From: an uncultured Pseudomonadota bacterium
Lineage (GTDB): Bacteria > Myxococcota_A > Polyangia > HGW-17
NCBI GenBank assembly: GCA_938004375.1
Contig: CALKWH010000304.1
Location: 1-23,676 of the forward strand
Direction of reading: 5' to 3'
DNA: 23,676 nt
Shown: positions 1-6,739 of the stretch, piece by piece
Layout: each line of letters opens with the position of its first letter
How positions within the stretch are numbered: the stretch's first letter is position 1
Made by a program: the position numbers and the translations under genes
Notes under the pieces: generated by a model
Databases searched by the model: none
What the model was told of the DNA's origin: nothing
The model's input: the letters and a program-made list of their open reading frames with translations, nothing else

Positions 1-42
1 TCGATTTCGATTTCGATTTCGATTGGGATTTCGATTTCGATT
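1..42. repeat. Hexanucleotide tandem repeat (TCGATT)n, interrupted
   Basis: Seven in-phase hexamers: four TCGATT, one variant GGGATT, two more TCGATT, then GGGAGA. The array starts at base 1, so it may extend beyond the window. The same unit recurs at 14392-14415 and, inverted, at 14509-14532. It is non-coding and AT-richer than the rest of the window. No function is known to me. Confidence 0.9.
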
Positions 43-60
43 GGGAGATGGAAGACCCCC

Positions 61-74
61 ACTCTGGTCAGAGT
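61..74. promoter_or_regulatory. 14-bp palindrome, candidate activator site upstream of the sigma-54 promoter
   Basis: ACTCTG-GT-CAGAGT is a perfect 6-2-6 inverted repeat. It lies about 136-149 bp upstream of the start point expected from the sigma-54 promoter at 183-200, the usual distance for an enhancer-binding-protein site. The regulatory role is inferred from position and symmetry only. Confidence 0.3.
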
Positions 75-182
75 CGGGCGAACCTGACGGAAATCGGTGA
101 GCGATAAAAAGTAAAGTTTGTGTGCAACTGATAAATATTCAGTGAAAACAACGATTTTTACGTGTTCAAGGGGTCCTTGGGG

Positions 183-200
183 TTGGCACGGTTCTGGCTT
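183..200 (+). promoter_or_regulatory. Sigma-54 (RpoN) promoter, -24/-12 type
   Basis: TTGGCACGG-TTC-TGGCT matches the sigma-54 consensus YTGGCACGr-N3-TTGCW at 13 of 14 defined positions. The invariant GG (185-186) and GC (197-198) have the required 10-bp spacing. The expected start point is near 210, just before the GAGGAGG ribosome-binding site (212-218) of the lipoprotein gene at 226, giving a leader of about 16 nt. A sigma-54 activator is encoded at 17397-20255. Confidence 0.7.
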
Positions 201-225
201 GGGCCATGCCCGAGGAGGTGTGGAC

Positions 226-1803
226 ATGCGTCACGAGGTCCGGATCCTGTTGCTGCTGTTCATGGCGGGCTGTGCGGCGCCCCGGGAGACGCCCGACTGG
301 TCCGACTGTCCGCGGCTGGCCGCCACCTCGGCGGACCGCTGGCCGCTCCCCGCCGAGCGGCCCCTGGAGTTGACGTTCACGCGGCCGGTGCGGACCGACC
401 AGGACGCCGGGGTCTTTCTGGTACCCCAGGAGGATGGTGGACCCTGCAACCCCGCGTGTCCGGTCCCGTGCGCGGCGGGCCGTTGCTTTCTGTCGGCGGT
501 GGACGCGACCTTCCTGGCGGACGCCACCGGCGGGGAGTTGTCCGCCAGCCGGCGCCGAAAGACCGAGGAGCTGGTCGTCGAGGCCGCCGCCGCCGGATGG
601 CGGGTGAGGCCCCGCTGGGGCGCGCTGCGGCCTTCCTGGCGGTACGATCTGGTGCTCACGCCGAAGGTGCGCGACGATCGGGGTTTGCCCCTGCTGGACC
701 CGGAGGGCCGGGCCGCGGCGTTCGCCGTGCCGTTCGAGACGGCCCGGGCCGACGACCTGGAGGCGGTGATCACCCAACTGGCGCCGACGCCTGGCGCCCG
801 GGTGCCGCAGAACCTGGCCTTCATCGCGCTCCGGTTGTCGGGGACGGGGGGTGAAGCTGCAGGCACGTTCGTGCTGATGACCGAGGATCGCCGGGTGCTC
901 GAGCTTGCGGCCACCACCCTGCCCGCAGCCTGCGTCGGGGCGCCGCCGGGCGCCTCGTGCCTGGCGCTGTGGATCCCGGAGACCCTCGCGCCCGACACCG
1001 TCCACGAACTGCGGATCGTGCGCCGCGTGCGGCTCTCGGACGGGCGGTACCTGCTGCCTTGGAGCCGCCTGGCCAGCTTTCGCACGGGAGAACTGGACTG
1101 GCTGTATCCGCCCCGCTGGGAGCCCGAGGCTCCCGAAGAGGTCACCGGGTGCGTGCACCTGGGCGGCACGCTGGTCGGGGAGGGGCTGGTGTGGCTGGAG
1201 GCCGACGGGGCGCCGGTGTGCGGGGCCACCCTCGTGCGCTTCGGCCGCGCGGAGCTGGGCGTCCGCGGCGCCACGGACATGGTGGCGCGGGTGCGGGTCC
1301 TCGGGCTCGACGGCACCGTGCTCGCGGAGGAGCCCGTCGCGGTGCCGGCCGTGTCCGGCGAGGCCCACCCGGTGGCCATCGTGCGCGTGCACCCGAACCC
1401 GGTGGGGCCCGAGCCCGCCCAGGAGTTCCTCGAGCTCGAGAACGTGTCCGGGGCGCCGGTGGAGCTCGAGGGCTGGGAGCTCACCGACGACCCCGAGAAG
1501 GCGGGGGACCTCTTGCCGGCGTTCACGCTGGAGCCCGGGGCGCGGGTGCGGGTGGCGGGGAAGGGGCACGATCCCTTCTTCGCCGGGGAGCCACCGGCCG
1601 AGGGGGACGTGCTTGTGCTCGCGTCGTCGCTGGCCAACGCGGGTCTGGGCAACGGCGGTGAGCCCCTGTACCTGTTCGATGCGTTCGGATATCTCGTGAG
1701 CCGCTACGGAGGCTGGATCGACACCGGGAAGGCGCCCGGACTCAGCGTGCGTCGCGCCGCGCCGACGGCCTGCGACGTCCCCGCGAACTGGGAGCTGCGG
1801 TGA
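226..1803 (+). CDS. Outer-membrane lipoprotein with Ig-like region and C-terminal lamin-tail domain (LTD)
   Basis: 525-residue exported lipoprotein of unknown specific role. The ATG at 226 is chosen because GAGGAGG ends 7 nt upstream and the product opens with a short lipoprotein signal (MRHEVRILLLLFMAGC, lipidated Cys16, Ala at +2, compatible with outer-membrane sorting). Upstream in-frame starts would only add non-coding-looking residues and cross the sigma-54 promoter. Residues about 35-60 and 180-210 read like bacterial Ig-like strands (PLELTFTRPV; LAPTPGARVPQNLAFIALRL). A four-Cys cluster (Cys74, 78, 82, 87) could form disulfides. Residues about 383-500 resemble the lamin-tail domain found in many secreted bacterial proteins (HPNPVGPEPAQEFLELEN, then GWELTDD). 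The gene stands alone, converges on trxB and is probably sigma-54 controlled. It is probably a surface or cell-envelope structural or adhesive protein; that role is inferred. Confidence 0.85.
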   Translation: MRHEVRILLLLFMAGCAAPRETPDWSDCPRLAATSADRWPLPAERPLELTFTRPVRTDQDAGVFLVPQEDGGPCNPACPVPCAAGRCFLSAVDATFLADATGGELSASRRRKTEELVVEAAAAGWRVRPRWGALRPSWRYDLVLTPKVRDDRGLPLLDPEGRAAAFAVPFETARADDLEAVITQLAPTPGARVPQNLAFIALRLSGTGGEAAGTFVLMTEDRRVLELAATTLPAACVGAPPGASCLALWIPETLAPDTVHELRIVRRVRLSDGRYLLPWSRLASFRTGELDWLYPPRWEPEAPEEVTGCVHLGGTLVGEGLVWLEADGAPVCGATLVRFGRAELGVRGATDMVARVRVLGLDGTVLAEEPVAVPAVSGEAHPVAIVRVHPNPVGPEPAQEFLELENVSGAPVELEGWELTDDPEKAGDLLPAFTLEPGARVRVAGKGHDPFFAGEPPAEGDVLVLASSLANAGLGNGGEPLYLFDAFGYLVSRYGGWIDTGKAPGLSVRRAAPTACDVPANWELR

Positions 1804-1806
1804 GCC

Positions 1807-1874
1807 CTCAGGTCAACTGCCGGTTGATCCGTGAGGATCATCAAGCAGTTGACCTCTCAGGTCAACTGCCGGTT
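1807..1874. repeat. Direct repeat of 19 bp plus an inverted decamer copy at the convergent gene ends
   Basis: CTCAGGTCAACTGCCGGTT occurs at 1807-1825 and again at 1856-1874. The second copy contains the last codons and stop of trxB. The reverse complement of its core decamer (GCAGTTGACC) lies between them at 1845-1854. This gives two mutually exclusive hairpins: 1811-1854 (10-bp outer stem plus an inner stem) and 1845-1869 (10-bp stem, 5-nt loop). Confidence 0.85.
1845..1869. terminator. Putative bidirectional terminator hairpin between convergent genes
   Basis: GCAGTTGACC-TCTCA-GGTCAACTGC is a perfect 10-bp stem with a 5-nt loop and overlaps the trxB stop codon. No T-tract follows on either strand, so it may be a 3'-end stabilising structure instead of a classical intrinsic terminator. 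Position between two convergent genes is the main argument. Confidence 0.45.
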
Positions 1875-2839
1875 TCCATGAGCCAGCGCTCGGCGTCGAG
1901 GGCGGCCTTGCAGCCCGAGCCGGCGGCCGTGATGGCCTGCTTGTAGCGCGGGTCCATGACGTCGCCCGCGGCGAACACGCCCGAGAGGTTGGTCTGGGTG
2001 GTCTGGCCGCGGGTCACGATGAAGCCGGCCGCGTCCAGTTCGATCTGGTCGCGGATGAGCTGGGTGTTGGGGTCGTGTCCGACGGCGACGAACATGCCGG
2101 TGACGGGCAGCACCCGCTCGGCGTCCGTGTGGACGTCGCGCAGGCGCAGCCCGGTGACGCCGGAGGCCTCGGGGTCGCCGAGGACCTCGGCCACCTGGGA
2201 GTTCCAGGCGAAGGTGATCTTCGGGTTGGACAGCGCGCGCTCCTGCATGATCTTCGAGGCTCGCAGGCTGTCGCGCCGGTGGACCACGGTGATGGAGCGG
2301 GCGTGGTGCGTGAGGAAGAGGGCGTCCTCCAGCGCGCTGTCTCCGCCGCCGATGACGGCCACGTCCTGGTCCCGGTAGAAGAAGCCGTCGCAGACGGCGC
2401 AGGCCGAGACGCCGTAGCCCCGCAGCCGCTGCTCCGAGGGCAGGCCCAGGTAGCGGGCGGTGGCGCCGGTGGCCAGAATGACGGCGCGGGCGCGCAGGGT
2501 GGTCCCCGAGGCCAGGGTGAGCCGCTTCGGCGCGTCGGCGAGCTCCATGCGGATGACCTCGTCCGAGACGATCCGCGTCGAGAACCGCAGGGCCTGGGCG
2601 CGCAGGTCCTCGATGAGCTCGGGGCCGCGGATGCCCTTGGGGTAGCCGGGGAAGTTCTCCACGTCGGTGGTGTCCATGAGCTGGCCGCCGGCCATGAGGC
2701 CCTCGATCACCAGGGGATTGAGTCCGGCGCGGCCCGCGTAGAGGGCGGCGGTGAGTCCGGCGGGGCCGGAGCCCACGATCACCAGGGTCTCGGGGTCGGC
2801 GAAGGAAGGATGGGATGCGGTCTCGATATTTTCACTCAT
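1862..2839 (-). CDS. trxB: Thioredoxin reductase (NADPH)
   Basis: 325-residue cytoplasmic flavoenzyme that reduces thioredoxin with NADPH; the length is usual for low-molecular-weight bacterial TrxB. Visible motifs in order: FAD-binding GSGPAG at 23-28; redox-active CAVC at 147-150; NADPH-binding GGGDSA at 164-169 followed by VVHRR; and the C-terminal FAD motif GVFAAGD. The ATG at 2839 is chosen over an in-frame start 57 nt further out because GGAGG lies just upstream (2850-2846), and a sigma-70-like promoter (2896-2869) lies between the two. Monocistronic as far as can be seen. Its 3' end forms one copy of the repeat at 1856-1874. The only odd feature is that terminal micro-duplication. Close flavoprotein relatives such as ferredoxin/flavodoxin reductases lack the CxxC, so the assignment is firm. 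Confidence 0.96.
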   Translation of the reverse strand: MSENIETASHPSFADPETLVIVGSGPAGLTAALYAGRAGLNPLVIEGLMAGGQLMDTTDVENFPGYPKGIRGPELIEDLRAQALRFSTRIVSDEVIRMELADAPKRLTLASGTTLRARAVILATGATARYLGLPSEQRLRGYGVSACAVCDGFFYRDQDVAVIGGGDSALEDALFLTHHARSITVVHRRDSLRASKIMQERALSNPKITFAWNSQVAEVLGDPEASGVTGLRLRDVHTDAERVLPVTGMFVAVGHDPNTQLIRDQIELDAAGFIVTRGQTTQTNLSGVFAAGDVMDPRYKQAITAAGSGCKAALDAERWLMETGS

Positions 2840-3351
2840 GGGATACCTCCTGGACGAAGACGCGACTACTTGTAACGACCGTTTGGGCCGCGTCAAGGGC
2901 CGTCCTGTGTTTTTCCCTGCCCGGGATCGTCCTGGCCGCCTGCCTGGCGGGGTGCGCGAGACCGACCCCGGAGTCCCCCGCCCGGCGCTGGCTCCGGTGG
3001 TCGGCCTGGGAGCGGGAGGCGCGCACCCTGAGGGTGGCGGCGGTCACCTGTCCGCGGGCGGGCTGTCGGGCGCGGGCGCGGCGGGCGTGGGCGCGCCTGG
3101 CGCCGACGCGGCTGCGCCAGGTGTGCGCGGAGCTGGACCGGCTGTCCGCCGGCGGGGTGCTCGCCGGTTGCGGGATCGGGGTCACTCCGGGGTGCCGCCG
3201 GAGGGGTCGGGGGCCATCGCCGGCTCGTCGATCGGGGTGGGGGTCGGCGTCGGGGCCGGACTGCTTTTGGGCGGACGCCTGGTCGGATCTTGCAAATCTT
3301 TTTTCCACTCTGCTGCCACCCGGGCCCTCGTCTCCGGGGTCAGGGGAGTGA
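2815..3351 (+). CDS. Doubtful small Cys- and Arg-rich lipoprotein-like ORF
   Basis: Open frame of up to 178 codons with no recognised homology. In favour: third codon positions are almost all G or C from about 2905 to 3180, and the frame contains a good lipobox-like segment ([14 protein letters not shown]). Against: the only ATG (2815) lies antisense inside trxB and would place the lipobox some 45 residues in. No ATG, GTG or TTG lies at the expected position near 2890-2905 (only CTG at 2905), and the frame runs about 170 nt antisense into the 3' end of the gene at 3182-3994. The region is so GC-rich that all frames stay open by chance. It could be a real gene with a non-standard start, a decayed gene, or nothing. 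If it is not coding, the only thing I see in 2840-3181 is the trxB promoter. Confidence 0.3.
   Translation: MRSRYFHSWDTSWTKTRLLVTTVWAASRAVLCFSLPGIVLAACLAGCARPTPESPARRWLRWSAWEREARTLRVAAVTCPRAGCRARARRAWARLAPTRLRQVCAELDRLSAGGVLAGCGIGVTPGCRRRGRGPSPARRSGWGSASGPDCFWADAWSDLANLFSTLLPPGPSSPGSGE
2869..2896 (-). promoter_or_regulatory. Sigma-70-like promoter of trxB
   Basis: On the minus strand TTGACG (2896-2891) is followed after 16 bp by TACAAG (2874-2869). The expected start is about 20-25 nt before the trxB ATG. The -10 resembles the TACAAA and TACACA hexamers of two other predicted promoters in the window. Confidence 0.5.
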
Positions 3352-3994
3352 TGCGCAGGTTGTCGAAGAAGGCGTCGGACTTCCAGTTCGAGAAGCCGAA
3401 GTGCCGGTTCTTTCCGCCGTAGAGGGGGGCGGGGTCGGTCAGGCGCAGGGCGGGCACGCCGTCGATCCACCAGGAGATGACCAGGCGGCCGTCCTCCAGG
3501 AAGGTCGTGATGCGCCAGCGGTGCCACTGTTCCAGCCGCACGGGGAACGCGGTGGAGTGCAGCAGTTGGCGGTCGTGCTCGTCGCGCCGCGCGATGAAGG
3601 TCTTGGTGTTGTTCCAGCCGCCCTGGCACAGCACGTAGCCGGTGGCCCAGTAGCGGCCCCGGTTCAGCGCGAAGCTGCGGCCGTCGCCGAACAACTCGAT
3701 CTTGAGGTCCCCGTCCGGGCTCAGGCTGCGGGCGTCGAGGGTGAGCTCCAGTTCGGCGGGCAGGGGCGTCGTGAGCCACAGCGGGTGATTGTAACCGCCC
3801 GAGATGGCCAGCGTCCCCCGGTCGATGAGGTAGCGCCCGATGGTGTCGAACCACCGGGGTCCCGGGCGCTCGCGCTCGAAGTCGTCGACGAACGGCCGGT
3901 CCAGCACGGGCTCGCGGGCGCAGGCGAGGAGCGCACAGCCGAGCAGCGCCACGAGCGCCGGACCGGCGACCGAAAATCTGCCGAGGCGCCTCAT
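3182..3994 (-). CDS. LamG/concanavalin-like lipoprotein
   Basis: 270-residue exported protein. Basic N-terminus, then a hydrophobic segment with two possible lipidation cysteines (Cys20 in LLGC, Cys25 in LLAC). Residues about 33-215 look like a concanavalin/LamG-type beta-sandwich, with alternating strands such as WRITTFLEDGRLVISWWIDG and a closing [10 protein letters not shown], as in glycan-binding or glycosidase-associated jelly rolls. No catalytic residues can be assigned. The tail from about 225 is Pro/Thr-rich ([13 protein letters not shown]), a probable flexible linker with nothing attached. The ATG at 3994 directly abuts the TAG stop of the upstream gene (3997-3995), so translation is probably coupled. 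It lies at the 3' end of the minus-strand run containing the O-acetylation pair, so a role in binding envelope glycan is plausible but inferred. No terminator is visible after the stop. Confidence 0.8.
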   Translation of the reverse strand: MRRLGRFSVAGPALVALLGCALLACAREPVLDRPFVDDFERERPGPRWFDTIGRYLIDRGTLAISGGYNHPLWLTTPLPAELELTLDARSLSPDGDLKIELFGDGRSFALNRGRYWATGYVLCQGGWNNTKTFIARRDEHDRQLLHSTAFPVRLEQWHRWRITTFLEDGRLVISWWIDGVPALRLTDPAPLYGGKNRHFGFSNWKSDAFFDNLRITPLTPETRARVAAEWKKDLQDPTRRPPKSSPAPTPTPTPIDEPAMAPDPSGGTPE

Positions 3995-5239
3995 CTACTT
4001 GTCCAGCACGGCCAGGACGGCCTTCCAGTCGAAGGACTGCTGCACCTCGTAGATGACGGCGGACTCCAGGGTGGGGGTGTTCTTGAAGTCGGTGTTCCGG
4101 GGGTCGCGCACGCCGTGGATGTTGTAGCGCAGGGTCAGGCAGCGCACCGCCTGGCGTGGCTTTCCGTCGTTGAAATAGTCGTAATTGATGCGCACGATCG
4201 CGCGCGGGTTTAGTTCGTTCGGGGCGCCCAGGCCCGAGAGATGGTTCTTGCGCTCGCCTACGTAGAAGGCCGGGTCCTTGCGCTTCTTGGCCGGGATCGC
4301 CGCCAGTTCGGCCTTGAGTTGGGCGATCAGATCGTCGTATTTCTTTTTAATCTTCGCGCGCAATTCGTCGCTGTTCTGTTCGGGATGGACCTTGGCCTCC
4401 TCGGCATACTTCTTTTCTTCCTGCTCGAACTCCCGCTTCGCCTTCTCAGCCTCGGCCGGGTTGTGCTGCCGGAGCATCTGATACGCCTGCTCGAAGGCCT
4501 TTCGCCGTTCTTCCCTCCCGTTGTTCACGATGTCCGTCGGGGCCAGGTCCTTGCCGGCCAGCTCGCCCTGCTCCTGATCCCGCTGGGCCTCGATGCGCAC
4601 GATCAGGTTGAGGATCCACTCCTCCTGGGTGACCGGCTTCCACAAAGGCTGCTTCGAGGTCGTGATGAAGTAGGTGCTCACGAACTCGTTGTAGATCGTG
4701 AAGCCCCCGATTTCACCGAGCTTCTTGGGCGCGTAGAACATGTCCGAGCCGGGGCCGTGGAGGTAGATCCTCAGGCTCTCGAACACGGGCAGGATGTAGT
4801 TGACGTAGAGCAGCATGATCGGCGCGCCGATCTGCGACTCGGCCATCTTGCCGCCCTCGCCCACGCCGAAGTCCTTCACGGTGAGCCGCACCCAGCCCGA
4901 CAGCGGGGCCGGCAGCTTGGGGCCGATGGAGAAGCCCTCGATGGGCGGGTGGGCGTAGGTCTCGACGTAGGTGTTGTAGCCGATGGGTTTGTTCACCAGC
5001 GGGTGCTTGGCGAACACGGCCTCGAGGGCGGCGAACTTACCCAGGATGGCGGCGGTCTCGGCCTCGGTGGCCCCCGTGGCGCCCAGGTCCTTCTTGTTCA
5101 CCCGCTTCTTCATGGCGCCGGGCACGTCCCCGAACTGGGATTGTTTGCGCAGGCCAACGACCGAGGTCTCGGTGGCCCCGAGGAAGGCGGGGAAGGCCAG
5201 CAGGATCAGGGAGAAGAAGATGAAACGGAGCGCGCGCAT
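3995..5239 (-). CDS. Exported protein of unknown function with central coiled coil
   Basis: 414 residues; I do not recognise the family. A type I signal peptide is clear (MRALRFIFFSLILLAFPAFL, likely cleavage after AFLGA), so the mature protein is periplasmic or secreted. Residues about 60-225 are globular with aromatic strands (GAPIMLLYVNYILPVFESL). Residues about 225-325 are highly charged Glu/Lys/Gln helix, probably coiled coil. The end returns to beta-like sequence (NPRAIVRINYDYFNDGKP). The ATG at 5239 has GAGGTGG about 4 nt upstream, and a strong promoter (5302-5275) lies immediately before it, which excludes the longer in-frame start near 5302. It is the first gene after the MBOAT gene (87-bp gap) and abuts the LamG-like lipoprotein gene with zero spacing, so the two products probably act together. 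The coiled-coil segment uses somewhat more A/T-ending codons than its neighbours. Confidence 0.85.
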   Translation of the reverse strand: MRALRFIFFSLILLAFPAFLGATETSVVGLRKQSQFGDVPGAMKKRVNKKDLGATGATEAETAAILGKFAALEAVFAKHPLVNKPIGYNTYVETYAHPPIEGFSIGPKLPAPLSGWVRLTVKDFGVGEGGKMAESQIGAPIMLLYVNYILPVFESLRIYLHGPGSDMFYAPKKLGEIGGFTIYNEFVSTYFITTSKQPLWKPVTQEEWILNLIVRIEAQRDQEQGELAGKDLAPTDIVNNGREERRKAFEQAYQMLRQHNPAEAEKAKREFEQEEKKYAEEAKVHPEQNSDELRAKIKKKYDDLIAQLKAELAAIPAKKRKDPAFYVGERKNHLSGLGAPNELNPRAIVRINYDYFNDGKPRQAVRCLTLRYNIHGVRDPRNTDFKNTPTLESAVIYEVQQSFDWKAVLAVLDK

Positions 5240-5274
5240 GGGACCACCTCTTTGGGGTGAAGATGAACGCAGGC

Positions 5275-5302
5275 AGTATCCATTTCCCCGAGGCCCTGTC
5301 AA
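5275..5302 (-). promoter_or_regulatory. Sigma-70-like promoter inside the minus-strand run
   Basis: On the minus strand a perfect TTGACA (5302-5297) is followed after 16 bp by GATACT (5280-5275). The predicted start is near 5268, about 29 nt before the ATG at 5239. It would let the exported-protein/LamG pair be transcribed independently of the upstream MBOAT-SGNH pair. Confidence 0.6.
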
Positions 5303-5326
5303 GGAGTTGGTAAGGGCATATATTAT

Positions 5327-6736
5327 TTAAAACTGGAAATAGATGAACGGGACGACGTCGGTGGAGGCGACCCGCTGCAGGAAGTAGGCGAAGGCCAGGA
5401 GCAGGGCGGCCTGGACCGGCGACCACAGGCGGGCGAACCCGGCGACGCCCCGTTCGGTCCACGCCCGCGGGAAGCCGTGGAGCCCGAAACCGACGGCCAG
5501 CACCAGGATCACCGTCCAGGGCAGGTTCAGCCAGCCGGCGGGGCCCTCGAACGCCCGGACGAGCACCTTCCAGGCGCCCCCGAAGGTGCCGGCGCGGAAG
5601 AAGACGAACGCGAACACGACGAAGTGGAAGGTGATCGCCGTGCGCAGGATCCGGGCGGGCCACGAGGCCGCCGGCCGGTGCCAGCCCGCCACGCGCATGA
5701 CGATCAGCCCGGCGCCGTGCAGAAAGCCCCAGAACACGAAGGTCCAGGCGGGGCCGTGCCACAGGCCGCCCAGCAGCATGGTGATCCCCAGGTTGACCTG
5801 GGTGCGCCAGGCCGGACCGCGGCTGCCCCCCAGCGGGATGTACAGGTAGTCCCGCAGCCAGGTGGACAGCGAGATGTGCCACCGGCGCCAGAAGTCGGAC
5901 AGGTTCTGCGCCAGAAAGGGCGCCCGGAAGTTCTCGGGCAGGGTGAAGCCCAGCAGCAGCGCGCTGCCGATGGCGATGTCGCTGTAGGCCGAGAAGTCGC
6001 AGAAGATCTGCAGCGTGTACCCGTAGATGCCGGCCCAGGTCTCGGGGGCGGACATCATCTCGGGGGTGTCGAACACGCGGTCCACGAGGTTGATCGCGAG
6101 GAAGTCGGCGATGACGATCTTCTTGAAGAGGCCGATCGCGATGAGCGAGACGGCGCGGGCGGCCGTGGCGTCGTCCAGGCGCCGGGGCACGGCCAGTTGG
6201 GGCAGGAAGTCCACCGCCCGCACGATGGGCCCGGCCACGAGCTGGGGGAAGAACGACACGTAGAGCGCGTAGCGCACCGGCGAGGGCTCGGGGTCCAGGT
6301 GGCCGCGGTACACGTCCACGAGGTAGGACAGCGACTGGAACGTATAAAAGGAGATGCCCACGGGGAGCACGATCTTCTTCGCGAAGGCGATGGAGAAGGG
6401 CAGCCCGGCGTCGAAGAGGCCCAGCGCCAGCTCGATCGAGGACAGGGAAAACCAGGTATATTTAAATACCGCCAACACCGCCAGGGAGGACCCCACGCCC
6501 AGCCACAGCCAGCGACGCCGCCGCCCCGGATCGGTGCGGGTGCGGGACGCGCACACCCAGGTGACGGCGGTGACGCCCAGGATCAGGCTCAGGTAAACGA
6601 GGTTCCAGAAACCGTAGAAGAACAGGCTGGCGGCCAGCAGCCACCACCGCTGGGCCCCCGGGTGCCGCAGAAGGGCCCAGAAGGCCCAGAACACGACCAG
6701 GAAGAAGACGAGGTAGGGGACGCTGTTGAAGAGCAT
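5327..6736 (-). CDS. MBOAT-family membrane O-acyltransferase (AlgI/PatA/DltB type)
   Basis: 469-residue polytopic inner-membrane protein, the usual length of the AlgI family. It should move acetyl groups across the membrane for O-acetylation of a periplasmic polysaccharide or peptidoglycan. Diagnostic stretches in order: LPVGISFYTFQSLSYLVD, FPQLVAGPI, DFSAYSDIAIG, NFWRRWHIS-like FWRRWHISLSTWLRDYLYIP (His about 287) and GGLWHGPAWTFVFWGFLHG with the catalytic histidine near residue 327. Hydrophobic helices alternate throughout. The start at 6736 lies 3 nt after the stop of the SGNH gene, so the two are cotranscribed and probably coupled. That partner is the usual companion of PatA/AlgI proteins. 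The substrate cannot be read from the sequence; no alginate or teichoic-acid genes are present. The stop is TAA in a small AT-rich patch (5311-5340). Confidence 0.93.
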   Translation of the reverse strand: MLFNSVPYLVFFLVVFWAFWALLRHPGAQRWWLLAASLFFYGFWNLVYLSLILGVTAVTWVCASRTRTDPGRRRRWLWLGVGSSLAVLAVFKYTWFSLSSIELALGLFDAGLPFSIAFAKKIVLPVGISFYTFQSLSYLVDVYRGHLDPEPSPVRYALYVSFFPQLVAGPIVRAVDFLPQLAVPRRLDDATAARAVSLIAIGLFKKIVIADFLAINLVDRVFDTPEMMSAPETWAGIYGYTLQIFCDFSAYSDIAIGSALLLGFTLPENFRAPFLAQNLSDFWRRWHISLSTWLRDYLYIPLGGSRGPAWRTQVNLGITMLLGGLWHGPAWTFVFWGFLHGAGLIVMRVAGWHRPAASWPARILRTAITFHFVVFAFVFFRAGTFGGAWKVLVRAFEGPAGWLNLPWTVILVLAVGFGLHGFPRAWTERGVAGFARLWSPVQAALLLAFAYFLQRVASTDVVPFIYFQF

Positions 6737-6739
6737 CGG

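Noticed and set aside
118..225. Longer N-terminus for the LTD lipoprotein
   Set aside because: It would bury the lipoprotein signal 36 residues in, start from TTG, and place the sigma-54 promoter inside the coding region.
5240..5302. Longer N-terminus for the exported coiled-coil protein
   Set aside because: The extension covers the predicted promoter and ribosome-binding site and masks a clean signal peptide.
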